8,521 bases of DNA from JBHHZI01 sp046757965 (GCA_046757965.1 JBHHZI010000142.1:1-8521); one strand, 5' to 3'; shown: positions 1 through 6,628, counted from the stretch's first letter. The notes: generated from the letters alone by a model not told the origin. Made by a program: numbers and translations.

Positions 1-1528
1 AGCGAGCCGCGATGGTGGACAGTGTTTCCCCGCGTCGCACGCGGTGGCGATACCACGGCAGGCGCTCGGCCTCCGGGAGGCGCGCGAACTGGGTCAGGAA
101 CGACTCTCCGCTGCCCGGCGGCACCCGGAGAGGAAAACTCTCATAATCCGGCGGCGTGGCCAGGCGCCGTAGCCCGGGGTTGAGGCCGACCATCTCCTCC
201 AGGGTGGTGCCCGCCAGACGCGCCGCCACGCGCAGATCGATGCTGCTGGGCAACGGTACCGTGTCGTATACCACCGGCGGATCGCGCCGGGTGGTGAGAC
301 CGTACTTCTCCGGAGACTTGTGCAGGACGATCGCGGCCAGGATCTGCGGGACATAGTTCCGCGTCTCGGTGCGCAGACTCCGGCCCCGCGCCAGCCGCCA
401 GAAGTCGGCCTTGCGGCCCGACCGTTTCCAGGCGCTGCGAACCCGGGAGCCGCCGTTGTACTCGGCCAGCGCGAGATACCAGTCGTCATAGACATCGTGC
501 AGCACCTTCAGGTAGCGCGCGGCCGCATGCGCGGCGAGTTCCGGATCGGCGCGCATGTCGACCCACCAGTCGGAGCGCAGGCCGTAGCGACGCCCGGTCG
601 ACGAGATGAACTGGAAGATGCCGCGTGCCCGGGCCCGGGAGTAGGCGTGAGTCTTGAAGGCGCTCTCGATGTGCGCCATGTACGCCAGGTCCTGAGGGAT
701 ACCCTCCTCGCGGAAGATTCTCCGGATCATCGGCAGATAGCCCCCTGAGCGGACCATGCCGGGCTCGAACTGCTTGCGCCGCGGCCCGGAAAACGCGTCG
801 ATGAAAGCCACGACGCGGTCGGTGAGCTCCACCGGCAGGTCGAAGACCACCGTCTGGGTCCGCTCCGCGACCTTGGCCTTCTCCTCCTCCGCCTGTTCCG
901 GTGTCAGGTAGGCGGTGATCTCCTTCAGATCCTCGTCGAGCACGTCCTGGTCGGTGCGCTCGTCCGGCATCGCCGCCGTGATGCGATGCACACTGCCGAT
1001 CAGGTCCTCGAACTCGGCCGCCAGGCGGGCGTCGTCCCAGAGTTGCTGCGGATCATGGAGAAACAGCTCGACGGCCCGGTCGAACAGGCCCCGGGCCTCG
1101 TCCTCACGCCCGGCCTGCAGCGCATCGACACCCTGCAGGTAGATCTGGTCCACCTGCTCGAGAAGACGCTCCACGTCGTCGCCGGGGGAGTCCGCATCAA
1201 GACCATCCGGGGTGCGAGCCGGGGCCTCGCCTGGATCCGGCGTACGCCCCGCAGCGGCCCCGGGGGCCGCGTCCATGCGGGGTCGGTCGCGGCCATCGCC
1301 TGACGCGCCGGCAACATTCCCCCGGCCGGCAACCGGCTGGCGGCTTGCCGGAGCGGACTGCCCGGTGCCGGCCACCGACGACGGACCGGTTGCCGGCGAG
1401 CCGGACGATCTCGTCATGCGGGTGGGCGCGCAGCCTGATGCCAGAAAGGAGAGTCCGGCGGCGACCAGCACAAACCACCGGCCACGACGGAACAGGAGAC
1501 ACGATGAGCTGTCGTTCAGGCAGGACAC
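1..1528 (-). CDS. mltD: Membrane-bound lytic murein transglycosylase D, lipoprotein (3' end outside window)
   Basis: Cleaves the MurNAc-GlcNAc bond of peptidoglycan with formation of 1,6-anhydroMurNAc, probably from the inner face of the outer membrane. Visible are 509 residues. A signal peptide ends in LASGC, with lipidated Cys33 followed by Ala. A Pro/Gly/Ser/Ala-rich linker runs to about residue 105 and a short helical TPR-like stretch spans about 113-155. The SLT/GH23 domain is at about 270-400, with catalytic Glu288 in IESAF, then GIFQFISSTGRRYGL and AEYNGG. The last visible residues (YRHRVRRGETLSTIAAR) open a LysM peptidoglycan-binding repeat, so the truncation is only the window edge. 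I chose the GTG start because GAGGG lies 8 nt upstream and it gives a complete signal peptide; no in-frame ATG precedes the lipobox. It is transcribed divergently from the L,D-transpeptidase operon. The family is certain; the start is less so. Confidence 0.93.
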   Translation of the reverse strand, partial: MSCLNDSSSCLLFRRGRWFVLVAAGLSFLASGCAPTRMTRSSGSPATGPSSVAGTGQSAPASRQPVAGRGNVAGASGDGRDRPRMDAAPGAAAGRTPDPGEAPARTPDGLDADSPGDDVERLLEQVDQIYLQGVDALQAGREDEARGLFDRAVELFLHDPQQLWDDARLAAEFEDLIGSVHRITAAMPDERTDQDVLDEDLKEITAYLTPEQAEEEKAKVAERTQTVVFDLPVELTDRVVAFIDAFSGPRRKQFEPGMVRSGGYLPMIRRIFREEGIPQDLAYMAHIESAFKTHAYSRARARGIFQFISSTGRRYGLRSDWWVDMRADPELAAHAAARYLKVLHDVYDDWYLALAEYNGGSRVRSAWKRSGRKADFWRLARGRSLRTETRNYVPQILAAIVLHKSPEKYGLTTRRDPPVVYDTVPLPSSIDLRVAARLAGTTLEEMVGLNPGLRRLATPPDYESFPLRVPPGSGESFLTQFARLPEAERLPWYRHRVRRGETLSTIAAR

Positions 1529-1536
1529 AGACGGGA

Positions 1537-1541
1537 CCCTC
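1537..1541 (-). promoter_or_regulatory. Ribosome binding site of mltD
   Basis: GAGGG on the minus strand, 8 nt before the GTG at 1528. It decides this GTG start, since no in-frame ATG exists before the lipobox. It sits very close to the predicted transcription start (about 1539), so the leader would be extremely short. Confidence 0.5.
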
Positions 1542-1545
1542 GGCG

Positions 1546-1575
1546 AATATAGGTAACGAAGATCTGATGTGTCAA
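1546..1575 (-). promoter_or_regulatory. Sigma70-type promoter of mltD
   Basis: On the minus strand a perfect -35 TTGACA (1570-1575) is followed by an 18-nt spacer and -10 TATATT (1546-1551, five of six consensus bases). The expected transcription start is near 1539, only about 11 nt before the GTG start at 1528. This is the best promoter match in the window. Confidence 0.7.
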
Positions 1576-1593
1576 GAAGATAGACAAGATCAG
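1564..1593. promoter_or_regulatory. Imperfect inverted repeat over the mltD -35 element
   Basis: CTGATgTGTC (1564-1573) is matched in reverse complement by GACAagATCAG (1583-1593) across a 9-nt centre. It overlaps the -35 box of the mltD promoter, which is where a repressor operator would be expected. No specific regulator family is recognised and chance is possible. Confidence 0.3.
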
Positions 1594-1624
1594 CCGGATC
1601 TTTTCATGGCCCGTTCAGGCATCT

Positions 1625-1643
1625 GCCGCGGATCCACCGCGGC
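1625..1643. repeat. GC-rich hairpin in the divergent control region
   Basis: GCCGCGG, loop ATCCA, CCGCGGC: a perfect 7-bp inverted repeat with a 5-nt loop. It lies between the mltD promoter and the probable promoter of the plus-strand operon. It has no T-run, so it is not a typical intrinsic terminator; an operator or a chance GC palindrome are both possible. Confidence 0.4.
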
Positions 1644-1658
1644 GGGACATCCCGATTC

Positions 1659-1687
1659 TTGTCAGGCCGTGGCCCCTCTTATACCAT
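1659..1687 (+). promoter_or_regulatory. Possible promoter of the L,D-transpeptidase operon
   Basis: TTGTCA (1659-1664, five of six -35 consensus bases) lies 17 nt before TACCAT (1682-1687). An alternative -10, TATACC at 1680-1685, would give a 15-nt spacer. Transcription would start near 1694, leaving a leader of about 47 nt before the TTG start at 1741. The position fits the first gene of the operon, but the -10 match is only moderate. Confidence 0.4.
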
Positions 1688-1727
1688 CTCGGCCCCGACC
1701 GGCGTGGGGCTGGGCGGAGGATTTCCC

Positions 1728-1733
1728 GGGGAG
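1728..1733 (+). promoter_or_regulatory. Ribosome binding site deciding a TTG start
   Basis: GGGGAG followed by 7 nt and the TTG at 1741. No comparable site precedes the internal ATG at 1774, and starting there would remove the charged n-region of the signal peptide. Confidence 0.65.
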
Positions 1734-1740
1734 TGCAGGT

Positions 1741-2370
1741 TTGACACAGAGGTGGAGATCGATCGTCCTCATCATGGGAGTGGGTCTGGGGCTGCTTGCC
1801 GGTGGGTGTGCCAAGCCACCGGAGGACGACCTGGCGCGCGCCGAAGAGGCCCTGCAGGCGGTGCGAGACGCCGAGGGGGCCACCTACGCCAAGGCCTCGC
1901 TGCGCGACGTGGCGGTCGCGCTGAGAGCCGCCCAGCTCGAGGTCGAGACCCAGAAGGAGCGCTTCGCGATCCTTCGCAACTACGACGATGCGAAGCAGAA
2001 GCTGAAGATCACCATGGAAAAGGCCGCCGCAGCCCGCACCGAGGCCGTTGAGGCCAAGGAAGCGGCCCGGGTCGAGGCGGAAGACCGTCTCGAGAAGGCC
2101 CGCGCGGCCCTGGCGGCGGCGGAATCTTCCCTCGAGGAGGCGCCGCGCGGCAAGGGCACCAAGGCCGACATCGCCGCCCTCGAGTCCGATGTCGAGGGCA
2201 TCAAGACGCAGATCGCTGCCCTGGAGGGGCAGATCGCTGCCGAGGAGTACCTCGACGCACAGGACAAGGCGGGCAGCATCATCACCGCCGCCAACGAGGT
2301 GACGGCCGAGATCCAGGCCGCCATCGATATGCAGGCCAAGCTGATGGAGGAACGGCGCACGCGCCGCTGA
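1741..2370 (+). CDS. Coiled-coil outer-membrane lipoprotein, DUF4398-like
   Basis: A 209-residue predicted lipoprotein. The signal peptide has a basic n-region (QRWR), a hydrophobic core and LLAGGC with lipidated Cys23; Ala at +2 fits outer-membrane sorting. The mature part is almost entirely helical and rich in Ala, Glu, Lys and Arg, with no enzyme motif. Residues about 30-115 show the spaced-alanine pattern with a Tyr-Ala step (ATYAKASLRD) typical of DUF4398-type proteins; residues about 115-205 continue as a coiled coil. The pattern resembles Lpp- or OmpA-linker-like structural lipoproteins, so a periplasmic spacer or partner of the following transpeptidase is an inference. The TTG start is supported by GGGGAG 7 nt upstream. 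It is the first gene of the plus-strand operon; the next start is only 7 nt after its stop. The coding call is strong, the DUF assignment is by eye. Confidence 0.82.
   Translation: MTQRWRSIVLIMGVGLGLLAGGCAKPPEDDLARAEEALQAVRDAEGATYAKASLRDVAVALRAAQLEVETQKERFAILRNYDDAKQKLKITMEKAAAARTEAVEAKEAARVEAEDRLEKARAALAAAESSLEEAPRGKGTKADIAALESDVEGIKTQIAALEGQIAAEEYLDAQDKAGSIITAANEVTAEIQAAIDMQAKLMEERRTRR
2208..2241 (+). repeat. 13-bp direct repeat inside the lipoprotein gene
   Basis: GCAGATCGCTGCC occurs at 2208-2220 and again at 2229-2241. The offset of 21 nt equals seven codons, one coiled-coil heptad (QIAALEG then QIAAEEY). It looks like a recent heptad duplication in the coiled coil. Confidence 0.7.
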
Positions 2371-2377
2371 CGGCCTG

Positions 2378-3592
2378 GTGGCGTCCACCCCTCCATCGCG
2401 TTTTCTCGCCGGACTGCCGGTCCTCGCCGGGCGGCTGGTCAGCAATCGGTACCTCCTCTCCGCCGTCGCCGCCACCGCCGGTCTGTCCGCCCTGCTGGTT
2501 CCGCGGGATCGTGCCCCGGACCCGCGCCACCTCGATCGGATCGAGAAGCGGCTCGAGATGGCTCGCTCGGAGGGCGCTGGCGAACGGGTGCCGGATCTTC
2601 TGGCGCGCGCCACCGACGAGACCGATCGGGCTCGGCTGGCGGTCGCGAGAGAGAGTCATCGATTGCCGCTCCTGCGTTCCTACGGATCCGCACGTCACTG
2701 GATCTCCGAGGCGACCCGCTCCTCGGAGACCGTCCTCACCCGCACCCGCGCCGACAACGAGGATTTTCGGGTCGAGACGGGCGAGCGGCTCGAGGAGGCG
2801 ACGCGGCGACTGACCGAGGCCCGCGCCGCGGCCGGGACCGCGCACGTCGGGGCCAGGGGCAGACAGGACCTGATGCAGGCAGAGATCACCCTGGACGAGG
2901 CCCGCCGCAATTATGCCCGCGGCGCCTACGGCCGCTCCCGGAAACGCGCCGAGGAGGTCATCCACATCGGCTCGACCTGGCAGTCCCGGTCGACCGAGCG
3001 CCTGGCCCGGTTCGACGAGCCGGCGGAACTGGCCCGCTGGCAGGAATGGATCGACGCCACCATCGACTGGTCCGCGCGTGAGAAGGAATTCGCCATCGTC
3101 GTGGACAAGGTCGGCCGCACGCTCATTCTCTATCAGAACGGCGCTCAGCTCGTCACCTTCCCGGTCGACCTCGGACTCGACCCGGTCTCCCGCAAGATCC
3201 GGGAAGGCGATAACGCCACACCGGAGGGCCGCTACAAGGTCAAGGAGATCCGGACCGGCCGACAGACCCGTTATCACCTCGCCCTGCTCCTGGATTATCC
3301 CAATGCCGAGGATCGGGCCCGTTTCCGGGAGGCGCAGGAGGCCGGGGTCATCGAGGCGGAGGCCGCCATCGGCGGCCTCATCGAGATCCACGGGTTCGGG
3401 GGACGGGACGCCGACTGGACCAACGGATGTGTCGCCATCGCCAACCCCGAGATGGACGCCCTGGTCGAGCTCGTCCACGTCGGGACGCCCGTCACCATCG
3501 TCGGGCGACGAGCCACGTCCTCCGCCCGGGAGGCCGGCAGCCCCTCGGGACCGATCCGCACCCCTCCCGCCGAGCGGCGGCCCGGAATCTGA
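2378..3592 (+). CDS. Membrane-anchored L,D-transpeptidase (YkuD) with helical stalk
   Basis: A 404-residue protein. A probable uncleaved membrane anchor spans residues 25-41. An Arg/Glu/Ala-rich helical stalk follows at about 48-230, and a YkuD domain at about 236-377. The catalytic His338 is in IEIHGFG and the nucleophile Cys351 in DWTNGCVAIAN. This is the shorter-spaced active-site variant (12 residues between His and Cys), in which the usual S/T-H before Gly-Cys is T-N. YkuD enzymes exchange the fourth residue of tetrapeptide stems to make 3-3 crosslinks or attach lipoproteins; which reaction this one catalyses cannot be read from the sequence. Part of the stalk (about 138-196) has the same spaced-alanine pattern as the lipoprotein just upstream. 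The GTG start has no clear ribosome binding site and lies 7 nt after the upstream stop, so coupled translation is likely. The C-terminal 25 residues are a low-complexity Pro/Arg/Ser tail. Confidence 0.93.
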   Translation: MASTPPSRFLAGLPVLAGRLVSNRYLLSAVAATAGLSALLVPRDRAPDPRHLDRIEKRLEMARSEGAGERVPDLLARATDETDRARLAVARESHRLPLLRSYGSARHWISEATRSSETVLTRTRADNEDFRVETGERLEEATRRLTEARAAAGTAHVGARGRQDLMQAEITLDEARRNYARGAYGRSRKRAEEVIHIGSTWQSRSTERLARFDEPAELARWQEWIDATIDWSAREKEFAIVVDKVGRTLILYQNGAQLVTFPVDLGLDPVSRKIREGDNATPEGRYKVKEIRTGRQTRYHLALLLDYPNAEDRARFREAQEAGVIEAEAAIGGLIEIHGFGGRDADWTNGCVAIANPEMDALVELVHVGTPVTIVGRRATSSAREAGSPSGPIRTPPAERRPGI

Positions 3593-3616
3593 CTTGGTGG
3601 TATCTTTTCACCATCC

Positions 3617-4336
3617 ATGAGAGGATTCATCCGGCGCACGCTGAGAACAGGGCTCCTCCTGCTGGTGGGAGGGGCGGTGGCCTTCTTCGCCGCCGGCTGG
3701 CTGCGAACCAGCCTGGATCGTCGGACTCATCCCCGGCAGGTCGTCCCCGCGGCCGAGGCCGTGGCCCTGGCGGCGGCGGCGATCCCGGGGGCCGATCTCC
3801 CCGACGCGCTGGCGAGGCTGGACCGGGAGGTGCGCGCCCTGACCTCCCAGATGCTGGCGCTGGACCGCAAGCTCCTGCGCTACCGTCCGACCAATCCGTA
3901 CATCGTCGTCGATACCGTCGCCAACCGGTTGCTGGTCCGGAACGATGGAAAGACCGTCCGCGAGGCGATCTGCTCGACCGGCAGCGGCAAGGTGCTGGAT
4001 GACCCGGCCGGAGGGCGATCGTGGACGTTCAGCACCCCACGAGGGGAGTTTCACGTCACCAACCGCCTCGACAACCCGCTGTGGCGAAAGCCGGACTGGG
4101 CCTTCATCGAGGAGGGGGAACCGGTGCCCACGCGGCATGACGCGGTCGAGCGCTTCACCGAGGGAGCTCTCGGGGAGTACGCGCTGGCCTTCGGTGACGG
4201 GTATCTCATTCACGGCACGCTCTACACGCGCCTGCTCGGACGTAGCGTGACACACGGCTGCGTCCGTCTCGGTCCCATCGATCTGAAGGCGGTGTATGAC
4301 GAATCACCCCTCCGGACGGACATCTTTGTCTTCTGA
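3617..4336 (+). CDS. L,D-transpeptidase, canonical YkuD domain
   Basis: A 239-residue periplasmic enzyme anchored by one N-terminal segment (residues 11-28, after a basic n-region MRGFIRR). A short helical linker (about 45-90) leads to the YkuD domain, which runs from NPYIVVDT (from 93) to the end. The active site is complete: His199 in YLIHGTL and Cys215 in SVTHGCVRL, matching the family pattern H-x(14-17)-[ST]-H-G-C-x-[RN], with Arg217 as the conserved basic residue. It is the more typical of the two transpeptidases here. The ATG start is preceded by only a weak ribosome binding site, 24 nt after the preceding stop. Its last 41 nt overlap the next gene in another frame. Likely roles are 3-3 crosslinking or linking an envelope protein to peptidoglycan; the substrate is not visible. 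No symbol is given because orthology to a named enzyme cannot be shown. Confidence 0.95.
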   Translation: MRGFIRRTLRTGLLLLVGGAVAFFAAGWLRTSLDRRTHPRQVVPAAEAVALAAAAIPGADLPDALARLDREVRALTSQMLALDRKLLRYRPTNPYIVVDTVANRLLVRNDGKTVREAICSTGSGKVLDDPAGGRSWTFSTPRGEFHVTNRLDNPLWRKPDWAFIEEGEPVPTRHDAVERFTEGALGEYALAFGDGYLIHGTLYTRLLGRSVTHGCVRLGPIDLKAVYDESPLRTDIFVF

Positions 4337-5138
4337 CCCCCGACAGACATCCCCGTGGTCCCACCGCCTCCTGGGGGCCGGTCTGCTCGCGGCAGCCGTC
4401 GGAGCCGGGGCCGCCCTGCCGCCGACCACTCCCCCGGCAACGCAGGGATCGTCCACCGCGGCCACCCAGGACAGCGCTGTTCTGCGGCAACGCTACGCGA
4501 TGCTCCTGCAGAAGAAGTTCCTGCTCGACCGGGAGAAGAAGCTGAAGGAGTTACAACTGGCGCTGGCAGGCGATGATGCGCCCTACCTGCTGTTTGACCT
4601 GGCAGATGCCGAGATCCGGATCATCATCCGCACCACCGCAGTGCACACGATCCCGCTGGAGAGGGTGGAGATCGAGGGAGAGCGCCGCTTGTTCTCGGCC
4701 GTCGATCCACCACCGGACTGGGCGAATCGCACCTATCATCTGACCGGCAAGTCCGGGCCCCCGCGCCAGGCGGAGCGGATCGTTCCCGGGACGGGCGCCG
4801 CCAAGACCCGCGACGACAATCCCCGGGCGGTGACGCCCGAGATGCTCGGACTGCCCGCCGGCGAGGACCTGCCGGAACGCTACACGCTGCTGTTCGATGA
4901 CGGCATGGCCGTCACCCTGGACGGCGTGGAGACCGGCGAGACGAGCTGGCTGGAGCGCGGCATCACCAAGATCACCGATGTCCTGACTCCACCCGAATTA
5001 CCGACCGGCGATCGGGCGAACAGCGTCCGGGTCTGGGTGCGATTGCGCCTGGCCCGGGAGCTGAGCCGGAGTCTCTATCCATCCCTGTTCACCGGCATGC
5101 GGGCCATGTTTCGGATGCCGGGCGATCCCCGTCTCTGA
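4296..5138 (+). CDS. Secreted protein of unknown function, possible inactive YkuD relative
   Basis: A 280-residue protein with a long polar N-terminus, a hydrophobic signal segment at about 25-42 (LLGAGLLAAAVGAGAALPP), then a charged helix at about 59-92. I do not recognise a named family. By eye it parallels the upstream transpeptidase. After the helix comes APYLLFDLADAEIRI (from 95), like NPYIVVDTVANRLLV in the enzyme. YTLLFDDGMAVTLDG (196-210) parallels YALAFGDGYLIHGTL, with Thr207 where the enzyme has its catalytic His. No HGC motif follows. It may therefore be a catalytically dead partner or scaffold; this is inference from short similarities. The ATG start overlaps the previous gene by 41 nt and has AAGG 6 nt upstream, so it is probably translationally coupled. 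Codon use and composition match the neighbours, so the reading frame is very likely real. Confidence 0.85.
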   Translation: MTNHPSGRTSLSSDPRQTSPWSHRLLGAGLLAAAVGAGAALPPTTPPATQGSSTAATQDSAVLRQRYAMLLQKKFLLDREKKLKELQLALAGDDAPYLLFDLADAEIRIIIRTTAVHTIPLERVEIEGERRLFSAVDPPPDWANRTYHLTGKSGPPRQAERIVPGTGAAKTRDDNPRAVTPEMLGLPAGEDLPERYTLLFDDGMAVTLDGVETGETSWLERGITKITDVLTPPELPTGDRANSVRVWVRLRLARELSRSLYPSLFTGMRAMFRMPGDPRL

Positions 5139-5146
5139 CCGACCGT

Positions 5147-5162
5147 CCCGGAGCGCTCCGGG
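5147..5162. repeat. Perfect 16-bp palindrome after the envelope operon
   Basis: CCCGGAGCGCTCCGGG is its own reverse complement and begins 9 nt after the stop of the preceding gene. As RNA it can form a 6-bp GC stem with a GCGC loop. No U-run follows, so it is either a weak or factor-assisted terminator or a protein-binding dyad in front of the antiporter gene. Confidence 0.5.
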
Positions 5163-5171
5163 CGCATGGGC

Positions 5172-5177
5172 TATGAT
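5172..5177 (+). promoter_or_regulatory. Possible -10 element before the antiporter gene
   Basis: TATGAT matches five of six bases of the -10 consensus and lies 44 nt before the ATG at 5222. No -35 match is seen at the right distance, where the palindrome ends, so a promoter here would need an activator or is a chance match. Confidence 0.25.
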
Positions 5178-5183
5178 GCCGTC

Positions 5184-5199
5184 CCCGCGCTGCCGCGGG
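5184..5199 (+). repeat. Leader hairpin upstream of the antiporter gene
   Basis: CCCGCG, loop CTGC, CGCGGG: a perfect 6-bp GC stem ending 22 nt before the start codon at 5222 and 9 nt before its ribosome binding site. It may affect message stability or be chance in GC-rich DNA. Confidence 0.35.
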
Positions 5200-5208
5200 C
5201 ATGAACGC

Positions 5209-5214
5209 AAGGAG
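5209..5214 (+). promoter_or_regulatory. Ribosome binding site deciding the antiporter start
   Basis: AAGGAG with a 7-nt spacer to the ATG at 5222. It makes the upstream in-frame ATG at 5201 unlikely, because that codon is preceded only by the GC hairpin. Confidence 0.75.
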
Positions 5215-5221
5215 CGAACGG

Positions 5222-6589
5222 ATGCGCATCAGGGTCCTCGTCGTTCTCGTGCTGTTGCTGATCCTGCCGTCGCTGACGCTGGCATCCGGCGGCGAGACCG
5301 GGAGTGCTCACGGGCTGGGAGCAGACCTGTCTCCGCTGTGGGTCACGTTCTTCGTCCTGATGCTGCTGGCCATCGCCATCCTGCCTCTGGCAGCATCTCA
5401 CTGGTGGGAACGCAACCTCAACAAGTTCTGGATCTCGCTGGTCCTCGCGGCCCCGGTCCTGACCCTGTATCTGACCCAGAGCCCCATGTCACTGGTGCAC
5501 ACGGCGGAGGAGTACCTGTCGTTCATCATCCTGCTCACCGCGCTGTTCGTCATCTCCGGCGGCATCCTGCTGACCGGGGACCTGAGGGCCACGCCACTGA
5601 CGAACACCGCGTTTCTGGCCATCGGGACACTCCTGGCCTCGCTCATGGGGACCACGGGTGCCTCCATGCTGCTCATCCGGCCGCTCCTGAAGACCAACTC
5701 CGAACGGACCCACACGGTCCACACGGTGCTCTTCTTCATCTTCACCACCTCGAACATCGGGGGCTGTCTCACGCCGCTGGGCGATCCCCCGCTGTTCATG
5801 GGTTATCTGAAGGGCGTCCCGTTCGAGTGGACTCTGAAGCTTTTTCCCGAATGGGTGGCCGTGAGTGGTCTCCTGCTTCTCGTCTACTTCATCTGGGACA
5901 GCATCGCCTTCAGCCGGGAACCGACGGCGGCTCTGCTGCGAGACAAGCTGCTCGTTCAACCCCTGCGCATCCTGGGCAACCTGAACTGGCCCCTGCTCCT
6001 CGGTGTGATCGCCTGCGTGATCTTCCTGACCGAGCCGAAGGTCGTGCCGGAGTCCTGGCCCATCCACGACCGCGAGGTCGTCCTGATCCTGCTGTCGCTG
6101 CTCTCCCTCCGGATGACGTCGCGCGACGTCCGCCGGGGCAACCACTTCACCTGGGCACCAATGGTCGAGGTCGGCGTGCTGTTCTTCGGCATCTTCGCCA
6201 CGATGATTCCGGCTCTCGAACTCCTGCGGACCCACGGGCATGAGCTCGGCATCACTCAGCCGTGGCACTTCTTCTGGGCCACCGGCCTGCTGTCGGCGTT
6301 CCTCGACAACACGCCGACGTATCTCACCTTCTTCGCACTGGGCGAGGGGCTGGGGCAACCCGGTTTCCTGGATCACATCCACATGACCGAACCGGTGCTG
6401 CGCGCCATCAGCCTGGGGGCGGTCTTCTTCGGCGCCAACACCTACATCGGCAACGCCCCGAACTTCATGGTGAAATCGATCGCCGAGGAACGCGGCCTGA
6501 AGATGCCGTCGTTCTTCGGCTATCTCGCCATCAGTGTGCTGGTGCTGTTCCCGATCTTCGCGGCCGTGACCTTCCTGGTCTTTCTCTGA
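5222..6589 (+). CDS. Ion:proton antiporter / anion transporter, CitMHS_2-like
   Basis: A 455-residue polytopic inner-membrane protein with roughly 11-12 hydrophobic segments, the first possibly a signal-like segment (MRIRVLVVLVLLLIL). It belongs to the ion transporter superfamily and looks like the putative sodium:proton antiporter / citrate-type group (CitMHS_2). Pseudo-symmetric signature loops are visible in both halves. The first half has LMGTTGASMLL (about 141-151) and TTSNIGGCLTPLGDPPLF (about 175-192). The second half has FLDNTPTYLTF (from 360) and ANTYIGNAPNF (405-415). Paired loops of this type are the substrate- and cation-binding re-entrant hairpins in this superfamily. The transported ion cannot be read from the sequence: Na+/H+ exchange or a dicarboxylate/citrate-like anion are both possible. 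A consensus ribosome binding site fixes the start. It is on the same strand as the envelope operon but separated by 83 nt containing a palindrome, so cotranscription is uncertain. Confidence 0.88.
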   Translation: MRIRVLVVLVLLLILPSLTLASGGETGSAHGLGADLSPLWVTFFVLMLLAIAILPLAASHWWERNLNKFWISLVLAAPVLTLYLTQSPMSLVHTAEEYLSFIILLTALFVISGGILLTGDLRATPLTNTAFLAIGTLLASLMGTTGASMLLIRPLLKTNSERTHTVHTVLFFIFTTSNIGGCLTPLGDPPLFMGYLKGVPFEWTLKLFPEWVAVSGLLLLVYFIWDSIAFSREPTAALLRDKLLVQPLRILGNLNWPLLLGVIACVIFLTEPKVVPESWPIHDREVVLILLSLLSLRMTSRDVRRGNHFTWAPMVEVGVLFFGIFATMIPALELLRTHGHELGITQPWHFFWATGLLSAFLDNTPTYLTFFALGEGLGQPGFLDHIHMTEPVLRAISLGAVFFGANTYIGNAPNFMVKSIAEERGLKMPSFFGYLAISVLVLFPIFAAVTFLVFL

Positions 6590-6605
6590 CGTCGCGCACA
6601 GCCTG

Positions 6606-6628
6606 CCTCTCGCGCGGTCGCGGGGAGG
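6606..6628 (+). terminator. Candidate terminator hairpin of the antiporter gene
   Basis: CCTCTCGCG and CGCGGGGAGG pair across a CGGT loop with two G-U pairs or one bulge, 17 nt after the antiporter stop. The stem is followed by TTGTCT, a poor U-run. Plausible as an intrinsic terminator, but weak. Confidence 0.4.

Noticed and set aside
1345..1740. N-terminal extension of the coiled-coil lipoprotein back to 1345
   Set aside because: It would overlap mltD, has no signal peptide at its start, and would bury the lipobox; the TTG at 1741 with GGGGAG fits better.
1615..2613. 332-residue open frame on the minus strand opposite the coiled-coil lipoprotein gene
   Set aside because: Low-complexity Leu/Gly/Arg/Asp composition that mirrors the Ala/Glu codons of the real gene; no ribosome binding site, no motif, and it spans two genes on the other strand.
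2282..3478. 398-residue open frame on the minus strand opposite the first L,D-transpeptidase
   Set aside because: The opposite frame encodes a recognisable YkuD domain with catalytic residues; this one shows only Gly/Asp/Leu/Arg-rich sequence, typical antisense opening in GC-rich DNA.
5201..5221. Seven-codon upstream extension of the antiporter from ATG 5201
   Set aside because: AAGGAG lies between the two ATGs with ideal spacing to 5222, while 5201 is preceded only by a GC hairpin.
5173..6243. 356-residue plus-strand frame overlapping the antiporter
   Set aside because: His/Arg/Pro-rich out-of-frame reading of the transporter gene; the transporter frame has family signatures and a ribosome binding site.
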